Positions 24,840 through 32,351 of a DNA stretch of 64,000 nucleotides are shown here, one piece after another (the stretch's first letter is position 1; every line of letters begins with the position of its first letter). The DNA is taken from the NCBI GenBank assembly GCA_964645405.1, contig CAZYCA010000016.1:194619-258618 (forward strand), in the 5' to 3' direction. A program made the translations under genes and the position numbers. Under the pieces are notes generated by a model. It was given only the letters and a program-made list of their open reading frames with translations, made no database searches and was not told where the DNA came from. The stretch comes from JAMWDF01 sp964645405 (GTDB lineage Bacteria > Ratteibacteria > UBA8468 > B48-G9 > DSTR01).

Positions 24840-26120
24840 TCACTCCTTCAGTTCCACTTTTGCACCTAACTGCTGGAGCATTTCAAAAAATCCTGGAAAA
24901 GTTACTCCGGCGGCTTCGGCTGTAGAAACGACGGTCAACCCTTCCGCTATTAGCCCGGCCAGCGTCAAAGCCATAACCACCCGGTGGTCATGATGACCGT
25001 CCACCACGGTTCCTTTAAGGCGAGAGTGATAGATAATCAAGCCATCCCTTTTTTCTTCTACTCTGGCTCCCATCTTTCGCAGCTGGCTAGCCATCACAGA
25101 GATGCGGTCAGTTTCCTTGATTCTGGCATGAGCAACATTATCCAGGACTGTTTTACCTTCAGCCGCACAGGCAATGACCGCCAGCGCCGGTAAGGCATCA
25201 GGCGTACGGTTAAGATCCAGGTGAACACCCTGAAGTTTGCAGCCACCTTGAATTCTAATGCTATTTTTCTTTACCTGTATCCTGGCACCCATCTGTTGTA
25301 AATATTTAAGAACCAACCTGTCGCCCTGGGTATCATCTGGATTAAGTCCGTAGATGCTGACATCAGAATCAATTAAGGTAGCAGCCACAAGAGGAAAAGT
25401 TGCTGTGCTCCAGTCACCCGGGATTACCTTTTGAAAGGGATGGTAGCGCTGATTTCCCTTAATAGAAAAATGTGTAAAGTCGTGATTTCTTACGCATCTG
25501 ATACCCTGCTCCGCCAGCCAGGCAAGAGTCATTTCCACGTACGGGACTTCATTCAAATTGGTGACAACTATCTCTGTATCTTTGCTGGCCAGTGGGGTGG
25601 CGATAAGCAGGGAGGAGACAAACTGGGAACTGAGACCATTGACAGTAGCTTTGCCACCGCTTAACGTTCCCCTTACAGAAATAGGGGGGCAACCATTGTT
25701 TTTTAGAGAAACAGCTTTCGCCCCCAGTTGATTGAGAGCATCAAGAAGAGGCTGGACCGTCCGGGAGCGAAGAGAAAAATCTCCGTCGAGAATGGTTTCA
25801 AATGGTGCCAGTGCTGCTATCCCGGCAACCAGGTTAAGAGAAGTTCCGGAATTCATTAAATTCAGTTTTTTCCCCGGGGTTGAGGGAAGGCGTCCAAAAC
25901 CAGTGATTTCCCATTTTTCGTATCCGCAACTAATTCTGGCACCAAGGCTGCGGCAGGCATTGACAGCTGCTTGTGTGTCAGCTGACTGAAGAGGTCTGAT
26001 AATGGTAGATTTTCCCTCGGCAAGAGAAGCAATGACGATTCCTCTGATGGTATGAGACTTGGAACCAGGGACGATAAATTCCCCTTCCAGTTTTCTGGCA
26101 GGATGAACGATGGCCTGCAT
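24840..26120 (-). CDS. aroA: 3-phosphoshikimate 1-carboxyvinyltransferase (EPSP synthase)
   Basis: 426 residues in two inside-out domains. PGSKSHTIR near residue 18 holds the Lys-Ser-Arg triad, SSQFVSSLLIATP the Ser/Gln pair, TPDALPALAVIA the catalytic Asp, IKETDRI the Lys-Glu-Asp-Arg, and DHRVVMALTL the C-terminal Arg. The first family signature (NSGTSxR) reads NSGTSLN, so its Arg is Asn. It transfers enolpyruvate from PEP to shikimate 3-phosphate. A good promoter places the transcript start almost on the ATG and there is no ribosome site, suggesting a leaderless message. Confidence 0.9.
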   Translation of the reverse strand: MQAIVHPARKLEGEFIVPGSKSHTIRGIVIASLAEGKSTIIRPLQSADTQAAVNACRSLGARISCGYEKWEITGFGRLPSTPGKKLNLMNSGTSLNLVAGIAALAPFETILDGDFSLRSRTVQPLLDALNQLGAKAVSLKNNGCPPISVRGTLSGGKATVNGLSSQFVSSLLIATPLASKDTEIVVTNLNEVPYVEMTLAWLAEQGIRCVRNHDFTHFSIKGNQRYHPFQKVIPGDWSTATFPLVAATLIDSDVSIYGLNPDDTQGDRLVLKYLQQMGARIQVKKNSIRIQGGCKLQGVHLDLNRTPDALPALAVIACAAEGKTVLDNVAHARIKETDRISVMASQLRKMGARVEEKRDGLIIYHSRLKGTVVDGHHDHRVVMALTLAGLIAEGLTVVSTAEAAGVTFPGFFEMLQQLGAKVELKE

Positions 26121-26126
26121 AATTGA

Positions 26127-26156
26127 ATTTTACCACCAGACAGGTGATAGAGGCAA
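26127..26156 (-). promoter_or_regulatory. Promoter for aroA (leaderless)
   Basis: Minus strand TTGCCT (26156-26151), 18 bases, TAAAAT (26132-26127). Only six bases separate the -10 box from the ATG at 26120, so transcription should begin at or next to the start codon. Confidence 0.5.
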
Positions 26157-26169
26157 TCCTGGCAAGCAA

Positions 26170-26198
26170 ATGACATTGGTGGCTGGTGATGCTATAAT
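26170..26198 (+). promoter_or_regulatory. Promoter for aroB-pheA-aroF
   Basis: ATGACA (26170-26175), 17 bases, TATAAT (26193-26198). The start would be near 26205, 22 bases before the aroB ATG. Confidence 0.55.
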
Positions 26199-26226
26199 AG
26201 TTTTAACGAGCAAACTCATCACGTAA

Positions 26227-27327
26227 ATGAAGAAAATAACTATTTCCTTACAGGGAAGAAATTGTCAGGTTTACATAGGTGTGCAGATGGAGAATCTTGG
26301 TGCAATACTCAGAAAAGCAAAAATTGGCCAGCGTGCCCTGGTTGTCAGTGATAAAAAAGTTGCCGCGCTGTATGGAGAAAAGGCAGTTACCAGTCTGCGG
26401 CAGGCAGGTTTCCAGACTAAGATGGTCAAAATAATGCCAGGAGAAAAGGCTAAAACATTTGATACAGCGTACAGAATTCTCCTGCGGGCTGCTTGTTTCC
26501 ATCTGGAAAGGACAGATGTGGTTATTGGATTGGGGGGTGGCGTTACCTGTGACCTGGCTGGTTTTGTAGCTTCTATTTATCTCAGGGGAGTAAACTATGT
26601 GAGTGTACCCACTACACTTTTAGCCCAGGTAGATGCCGCCATTGGGGGAAAGACCGGGGTTGATTTACCGTGCGGCAAGAATCTGGTCGGTACTTTTTAC
26701 CAGCCACAGCTGGTCTGGATAGATGTAGGAACTCTGTCTACTCTTTCCTCTCGGCAGATACGGGAGGGACTGGCTGAGGTGATTAAATATGGAATGATTA
26801 AAGAACCAGGACTTTTTTCTTTTCTGGAGAGAATTCCTGTGGAAGAGCTTAGTAAACACTATCAATTTTTTGTGGAGACCAGTGTCAAAATTAAGGGAGA
26901 GGTTGTGGAAGAAGACGAAAAGGAAATATCAGGGGCAAGAGAAATTTTGAATTTCGGACACACCCTTGGGCACGGAATTGAAATGGCCTGTCTTCCCCGG
27001 TATACCCATGGCGAAGCCGTAGCTTTAGGAATGGTGGGAGAGACATATCTGGCTGTGAAGGCTGGACTGGCAAAGGAACAGCTGACGGAGAGATTGATAG
27101 CCCTTTTACAAAAGTATGGGCTTGCCTGGAATATCAGTTTTCTGCCCTGGCGTCGTGTTCTTGGATATCTACAGCACGACAAAAAAGTTAGAAAGGGGAG
27201 GTGGCGCTTTGTTCTTCCCAGACAGATGGGCAGGGTAATAATTGGAAAACAACTGACTCCTGACTTTGTAAAAAAGGCCTGGTTGGATTTTTCCCGGAGG
27301 TATAAAAAATGGAATCAAGTCAACTGA
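26227..27327 (+). CDS. aroB: 3-dehydroquinate synthase
   Basis: 366 residues. The NAD site is IGLGGGVTCDLAGFVAS and the loop VPTTLLAQVDAAIGGKTGVD holds the catalytic Lys. Zinc ligands are the Glu in EGLAEVIKYG, and the His residues in NFGHTLGHGIE and THGEAVALGM. It converts DAHP to 3-dehydroquinate. All checked catalytic residues are present, unlike in the neighbouring AroK and AroC. The stop overlaps the pheA start by 19 bases. Confidence 0.95.
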   Translation: MKKITISLQGRNCQVYIGVQMENLGAILRKAKIGQRALVVSDKKVAALYGEKAVTSLRQAGFQTKMVKIMPGEKAKTFDTAYRILLRAACFHLERTDVVIGLGGGVTCDLAGFVASIYLRGVNYVSVPTTLLAQVDAAIGGKTGVDLPCGKNLVGTFYQPQLVWIDVGTLSTLSSRQIREGLAEVIKYGMIKEPGLFSFLERIPVEELSKHYQFFVETSVKIKGEVVEEDEKEISGAREILNFGHTLGHGIEMACLPRYTHGEAVALGMVGETYLAVKAGLAKEQLTERLIALLQKYGLAWNISFLPWRRVLGYLQHDKKVRKGRWRFVLPRQMGRVIIGKQLTPDFVKKAWLDFSRRYKKWNQVN

Positions 27328-28379
27328 AAAAACTGCGTAACAAGATTGATGTTCTGGATAGAAAGCTGCTGGCAATCTTAAACCAGCGAGCAGCAGTAGT
27401 GAAAAAAATTGCTGCCTGGAAGGAGATGATGAAGAAGCCAGGTTTTGACCCTTCCCGGGAGAAAATAGTGGTGGAACGACTGAAAAGTCTTAATCGTGGT
27501 CCTCTGGATGCCAGAGAGGTTGAATTAATCATGGAAACAATTTTCCGGGTTTACCGTTCTTACAGTGGACCGTTTACTATTGCCTATCTGGGTCCTGCAG
27601 GTACATTCACGCACCAGGCAGCGTTAAAACGCTTCGGGGAACGAGACAGGTATGTCCCCTGTAAAACAATAGGCCATGTTTTCCAGGAGGTAGAGAAACA
27701 ACATGCTGATTTTGGAGTTGTACCGATAGAGAACTCCAACGAAGGAGTAGTCACCCATACTCTGGATATGTTCCTGGAAAGTGATCTGGTGGTCAATGCA
27801 GAAATACTGCTGGAAATTCATCATTGTTTGCTTTCCAGCCAATCCAGGATTTCCGGGATTAAGAAAATATATTCGCATCCTCAGGCGCTGGGTCAATGTC
27901 GTCAGTGGCTGGAAGAACATTTACCTTCTGCACATCAGGTGGAGACCGAGAGCACCATTCAGGCAGTGCAGTTAGCAAAGAAAACTCGTCTGGCTGCCGC
28001 TATCGCTCCGGAGACTGCCGCTGCCATCTATCAGATGAAGGTCGTGGCTGACAGTATTGAAGATTACCGGGAAAACATTACCCGGTTTTTGGTAATCGGG
28101 AAAACTTCAGCTCAACGCAGCGGTAATGACAAGACTTCTATTTTGTTCTCCATTAAAGACAGGGTAGGGGCGCTTCATGATATGCTGGTTCCTTTTAAGA
28201 ATCACCAGATTAATCTGACAAGGATTGAATCCCGGCCTACACGGAGGAAGGCGTGGGAATATGTATTTTTTGTGGATTTTTATGGTCATGTGGATGAGGA
28301 AAGAGTGAAGTCTGCTTTGAAAGAATTGTCCCAGCAGTGTGTTTATATGCGGGTACTGGGGTCCTATCCTGCTGGTTGA
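27309..28379 (+). CDS. pheA: Bifunctional chorismate mutase/prephenate dehydratase
   Basis: 356 residues. The N-terminal AroQ-type chorismate mutase (1-85, KLRNKIDVLDRKLL) precedes the prephenate dehydratase (about 92-270), which has AYLGPAGTFTHQAA, PIENSNEGVV and the catalytic Thr in NITRF. The C-terminal ACT domain (about 278-352, GALHDMLVPF and the ESRPTRR loop) binds phenylalanine for feedback inhibition. It turns chorismate into phenylpyruvate. No tyrA is nearby. Confidence 0.95.
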   Translation: MESSQLKKLRNKIDVLDRKLLAILNQRAAVVKKIAAWKEMMKKPGFDPSREKIVVERLKSLNRGPLDAREVELIMETIFRVYRSYSGPFTIAYLGPAGTFTHQAALKRFGERDRYVPCKTIGHVFQEVEKQHADFGVVPIENSNEGVVTHTLDMFLESDLVVNAEILLEIHHCLLSSQSRISGIKKIYSHPQALGQCRQWLEEHLPSAHQVETESTIQAVQLAKKTRLAAAIAPETAAAIYQMKVVADSIEDYRENITRFLVIGKTSAQRSGNDKTSILFSIKDRVGALHDMLVPFKNHQINLTRIESRPTRRKAWEYVFFVDFYGHVDEERVKSALKELSQQCVYMRVLGSYPAG

Positions 28380-28403
28380 TACAGGTAAAACCCGGAGAAA
28401 ACT

Positions 28404-29426
28404 ATGGCTGATTTAATAATCATGAGTGCCAGAGCCACCGAAGAAGAAGTAGAAAAGGTTGTTTCCCTGATAAAGGAACTTGGTTTCCAGGTCCATGTGA
28501 GCAGGGGGCAGGAAAAGGTTCTTATTGGGTTGATAGGTGATACCCGGGGTGTCTCAGATGAAATGTTCCGGATGATGCCAGGAGTTCTGGAAGTTATAAA
28601 CATCCTTAAGGAATATAAGCTGGTCAGCCGGGAGTTCCAGGCAGAAGATACCAGAGTCAGTGTGGGCAAAGTAGTGGTTGGCGGAAAAAATTTTGTGGTC
28701 ATTGCCGGTCCCTGTTCGGTGGAAGAGGAAACTGGTTTGTTAAAGACAGCAGAAAAGATTGTGCGTGCCGGAGGAAAAATTTTGCGCGGTGGTGCTTACA
28801 AGCCCAGGACTTCTCCTTATTCCTTTGATGGACTTGGCAGGGAAGGATTAAGAATTCTTCAGCAGGTGACGACCAGTCTGGGAATACCGGTAGTTACTGA
28901 AGTGATGGCTCCGGAAGAAGTTGATGAAGTCGCAGCGGTGGCTGATATGCTGCAGATAGGAGCCAGAAATATGTTCAACTACAGGTTGCTGCAACGCGTG
29001 GGAAGGTCCGGGAAACCGGTGCTCCTTAAACGAGGGTTTGAGGCTAAACTGAAGGAATTTCTTAACAGTGCAGAATATATCCTGAAGGAAGGAAACAAAC
29101 AGGTGGTACTGTGTGAAAGGGGTATCCGTACTTTTGATGATGAGTTTACCCGGAATACTCTTGACCTGGCAGCGGTAGCGGTATTAAAAAAAGAGACACA
29201 TCTACCGGTAATCGTGGACCCCAGTCACGGGACAGGCCGCCGCGATTTGATTCTGCCGATGGCTCAAGCGGCTCTGGCTGCCGGAGCCGATGGTATTATG
29301 GTGGAAGTTCATCCCCAACCAGAAAAGGCTTTTTCCGATGGGTTCCAATCACTGAGGGTAGAGGAGTTTGAAACCTTAATGGCGAAACTCCGACCTCTGG
29401 CAGAAGTGATGGGGCGAATTTTGTAA
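28404..29426 (+). CDS. aroF: 3-deoxy-7-phosphoheptulonate synthase (AroF type)
   Basis: 340 residues. An N-terminal ferredoxin-like regulatory domain (1-70) precedes the barrel. The barrel has AGPCSVE, RGGAYKPRTSPYSF, LQIGARNMFNY, PVLLKRG, CERGIRTFD, DPSHGTGRR and EVHPQPEKA, with the metal Cys, His, Glu and Asp all present. It condenses PEP and erythrose 4-phosphate, the first step of the pathway. The regulatory domain is the type inhibited by phenylalanine or tyrosine in Thermotoga. It is 24 bases after pheA. Confidence 0.95.
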   Translation: MADLIIMSARATEEEVEKVVSLIKELGFQVHVSRGQEKVLIGLIGDTRGVSDEMFRMMPGVLEVINILKEYKLVSREFQAEDTRVSVGKVVVGGKNFVVIAGPCSVEEETGLLKTAEKIVRAGGKILRGGAYKPRTSPYSFDGLGREGLRILQQVTTSLGIPVVTEVMAPEEVDEVAAVADMLQIGARNMFNYRLLQRVGRSGKPVLLKRGFEAKLKEFLNSAEYILKEGNKQVVLCERGIRTFDDEFTRNTLDLAAVAVLKKETHLPVIVDPSHGTGRRDLILPMAQAALAAGADGIMVEVHPQPEKAFSDGFQSLRVEEFETLMAKLRPLAEVMGRIL

Positions 29427-29445
29427 TTTTAGAATCTGAGAAAAA

Positions 29446-30573
29446 ATGCAGAAAGTGAATTCTTTTTATTTCTTTCAACCAGGCAGTATTATCTTTGAAC
29501 GAGGTTGCCTGGAAAAAGGATTGAAAGAAGCTTCGGCATTAGGTTTGCGGGCCCTTGTCGTTTGTGGCCGCCATTTTGCTTCCCGCACCGGTCTTTTAGA
29601 AAAAGTGAAAAAGATTTTAGAATCAGCAGGTCTTGTCTGCACACTTTATGATAGGGTAAAACCGGAACCGGATGTGGAAAATGTTGAGCAGGGTGCAGAT
29701 ATCTGCCGGAGGGCTGGTTGTGATTTAGTGGTGGCAGTGGGGGGAGGAAGCGCTCTGGATGCAGGAAAAGCTATCGCTGTGCTGGCGACAAATCCTGGAA
29801 GGTTAGCTGATTATTTCGGCCAGGAAAATTTCCCCACCTGTCCCTTACCAGTGGTAGCAATTCCCACAACCTGTGGTACTGGTAGCGAAGTCACCCGCTA
29901 TGCGGTAATTGTAGACCGGCAGGCAGAAACAAAGAAAACTATCAGTAGCCTCCAGATTATTCCTAAGATAGCGATTCTGGACAGTGATTTATTGAAAACT
30001 CTTCCAGCAAGACTTGTTGCTGCTACTGCTATGGATGCTTTCTCGCATGCCGTGGAATCTTTTCTGGCCAGGAGGGCTAATTATCTTTCCCGGGGATTCT
30101 CCAGGATGGCTCTGAAAGCATTGAGTAAGGGTTTACCGGGTGCAGTAAGAGATAAAGACCCGGATTCTTTTAAAGAACAGGTTTTTTTTGGTTCGCTGGT
30201 TGCTGGACTGGCTATCAACCACACTGGAACTATTATGGTGCACGGAATGGGCTATGCTTTCACCATCCGCTATGGTGTTCATCACGGGACAGCCAACGCA
30301 GTAGTTCTTGCGCCAGTCCTGGAGTATCTGAAGACTAAGGGGCAGGAAAAGGAAATATCTGAGCTGGAAACTTTCTGGGGTGGACCTGCAGGTTTGAAAA
30401 AATTATTACAGGAGATGAAGCTACCATCCAAACTGAGTGAATTTGGTGTTGAAGAAAAGGATATCGGGGAGCTGGTAAGACTGGCAGTTATCGGATGTCA
30501 GAGAGCGGTAAAAAACATGTTTGTGGCACCGGAGAAAAAAGATTACGAACAAATTCTGAGGTCCATTCTCTAA
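29446..30573 (+). CDS. Iron-containing alcohol dehydrogenase
   Basis: 375 residues, group III Fe-ADH fold. The NAD site VAVGGGSALDAGKAIA is near 99 and IPTTCGTGSEVTRYAVI near 140. Metal ligands are Asp in AILDSDLL, His in DAFSHAVESF, and the His residues in HGMGYAFTIRYGVHHG. Such enzymes reduce aldehydes or ketones with NAD(P)H; the substrate is unknown. It follows aroF by 20 bases, so it is probably in the same transcript. A role linked to aromatic metabolism is only inference. Confidence 0.87.
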   Translation: MQKVNSFYFFQPGSIIFERGCLEKGLKEASALGLRALVVCGRHFASRTGLLEKVKKILESAGLVCTLYDRVKPEPDVENVEQGADICRRAGCDLVVAVGGGSALDAGKAIAVLATNPGRLADYFGQENFPTCPLPVVAIPTTCGTGSEVTRYAVIVDRQAETKKTISSLQIIPKIAILDSDLLKTLPARLVAATAMDAFSHAVESFLARRANYLSRGFSRMALKALSKGLPGAVRDKDPDSFKEQVFFGSLVAGLAINHTGTIMVHGMGYAFTIRYGVHHGTANAVVLAPVLEYLKTKGQEKEISELETFWGGPAGLKKLLQEMKLPSKLSEFGVEEKDIGELVRLAVIGCQRAVKNMFVAPEKKDYEQILRSIL

Positions 30574-30585
30574 CAGGGGAAATCA

Positions 30586-31353
30586 ATGAAAGTGAATCTC
30601 TCGGAAATGACTTTGAAGGAAGTCAGGGCTGCCGGTAAAATTCAGCTGGTTGTTTTGCCCTGGGGTTCCTGTGAATCTCATAACCTTCATCTTCCGTACG
30701 GCTGTGATACTCTGACCGTGAGCGGTCTGGCAGAAAAGGCAGCGCTTTTAGCGGCAAAAAAGGGGGCCAGGGTAGTGGTACTGCCAGCCATGCCTGTGGG
30801 TGTTAATTCGGATTTATTCGGTTTCCCCCTGGTACTCCATTTTTCTCCCTGTACCCAGCTGGCAATTCTTCGGGATATAGTGTGGTCTTTAGAGAATCAC
30901 CAAATTTACAAACTACTTTTGCTCAACGGACATGGTGGTAATAATTTCAGGGCTTTAATCAAGGAACTATACGGCCAGATAAGGGTTCATATTTTTCTCT
31001 GTAACTGGTGGCAGCTGGTGGAAAAATTAGTGAAGAAAGTATGTAGTGACCCTGGTGGAGAACATGGAAATGAAGCAGAAACTTCCTGGATGATGTATCT
31101 TCATCCTGAACTGGTGCACCTGAAATGGGCGGACGCAGGCCAGGTCAGAAAGGCGCGTCTTAAAAGTTTGAGAAAAGGAAGTATCTGGACTCCCCGTCCC
31201 TGGCATGTCCTTACTACCAATTCCGGCTATGGTAATCCTCGTCTGGCAAGTGCGGAGAAAGGGCGTCAGATTGTGAAATATGCTGTGGCAGAAATAAGTG
31301 AGATTATAAGAGAAATTGCTAATGCCCGACTTGACAGAAATTTTCCTTATTAA
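30586..31353 (+). CDS. Creatininase family amidohydrolase
   Basis: 255 residues. Metal motifs are WGSCESHNLHLPYGCD (Glu, His and Asp ligands, about 25-40), LLNGHGGNN (about 110) and GEHGNEAETS (about 155). The family contains creatininase, MftE peptidases and 3-dehydro-scyllo-inosose-type hydrolases, all acting on cyclic or small amides with two metals. No mycofactocin genes are present. It starts 13 bases after the alcohol dehydrogenase gene and three bases before ribF, so it sits inside an operon. Confidence 0.82.
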   Translation: MKVNLSEMTLKEVRAAGKIQLVVLPWGSCESHNLHLPYGCDTLTVSGLAEKAALLAAKKGARVVVLPAMPVGVNSDLFGFPLVLHFSPCTQLAILRDIVWSLENHQIYKLLLLNGHGGNNFRALIKELYGQIRVHIFLCNWWQLVEKLVKKVCSDPGGEHGNEAETSWMMYLHPELVHLKWADAGQVRKARLKSLRKGSIWTPRPWHVLTTNSGYGNPRLASAEKGRQIVKYAVAEISEIIREIANARLDRNFPY

Positions 31354-31355
31354 CC

Positions 31356-32279
31356 ATGCAGATTGCTCATCTTTTGCGTGGCAGGTCTCCAGGCCAGACA
31401 CTTTCGTTAGGTATAGGCAAGTTTGATGGTTTCCATCGCGGACATCAACGTATTGTCCATGTGATAAAAGAGCATTCCTTGCTGGCAGATACCCGGTCAG
31501 GAGTCTTCACCTTCAGACATTTTCCCGTGGATTTTATGCTCTCTTCGTGGGAAGAAAAACTGTTACTATTGCGCAGGGCAGGCTTGCAATGGTGTCTGTG
31601 GGCTGATTTTGAGGAAATCTGCCACTGGGAACCGGAACATTTTCTTCAGTGTTTACAGAACTGGCAGGTGAAAGAAATTGTCGTGGGTTTTAATTTCTGT
31701 TTTGGTGCTCACAGAAAGGGGACATTAAGATTTCTGCAAAAAGTTGGGTGCTGTTTCGGGTTGAATGTTATTCCTGTCGCCCCTGTAAGAGTCGGAGCAG
31801 CTGTTGTCAATAGTACTCGTATCCGGTCTGCCCTGCGAGCAGGAAGAATAGAGGAGGCTACCCAGTGTCTTGGCCGTCCTTTCAGTTTTGAAGGTCGTGT
31901 TATTACCGGTCGTAGCCGCGGGCTTGGTCTCGGATTTCCCACAGCCAATCTTTATTTGTCAAAGAAAATATTTCTACCCTATGGAGTGTATGCTGCCTGG
32001 GTAGCATGGAAAGGTCATTTTTACCAGGCTGCAGTTAACATTGGTGTTTGTCCGACTTTTGGAAAAAACAATGAAGAGTCAGTGGAGGTTCATCTTTTAC
32101 ACTTTAACGAGGATCTCTACGGTAAGAAACTTCAGGTATATTTGATAAGTTATCTGCGTCCAGAAATTACCTTTCCCAGCCCGGAGGCATTGAAAAATCA
32201 GTTAGCAAAAGATGTGGTCCAGGTTAATCTCATTTTAGGTTCCCACCCGGAGTTTGACTCAGGTGTCCCGGAAGGGTAA
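31356..32279 (+). CDS. ribF: Bifunctional riboflavin kinase/FAD synthetase
   Basis: 307 residues. The FAD synthetase domain starts LGIGKFDGFHRGHQRIV (the HxGH motif), with NSTRIRSAL at about 150. The C-terminal riboflavin kinase (about 180-300) has GRSRGLGLGFPTANL with the Thr-Asn ligand pair, and VNIGVCPTF. It makes FMN and FAD from riboflavin. This supplies cofactor for AroC, ApbE and the redox proteins of the window. Confidence 0.93.
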   Translation: MQIAHLLRGRSPGQTLSLGIGKFDGFHRGHQRIVHVIKEHSLLADTRSGVFTFRHFPVDFMLSSWEEKLLLLRRAGLQWCLWADFEEICHWEPEHFLQCLQNWQVKEIVVGFNFCFGAHRKGTLRFLQKVGCCFGLNVIPVAPVRVGAAVVNSTRIRSALRAGRIEEATQCLGRPFSFEGRVITGRSRGLGLGFPTANLYLSKKIFLPYGVYAAWVAWKGHFYQAAVNIGVCPTFGKNNEESVEVHLLHFNEDLYGKKLQVYLISYLRPEITFPSPEALKNQLAKDVVQVNLILGSHPEFDSGVPEG

Positions 32280-32351
32280 AATACGGTATTATCCGTGTGC
32301 TAATCTGATTTTAATCAGTAGCGGTTTATTAACCATTGGAGGGGGTAGAAT

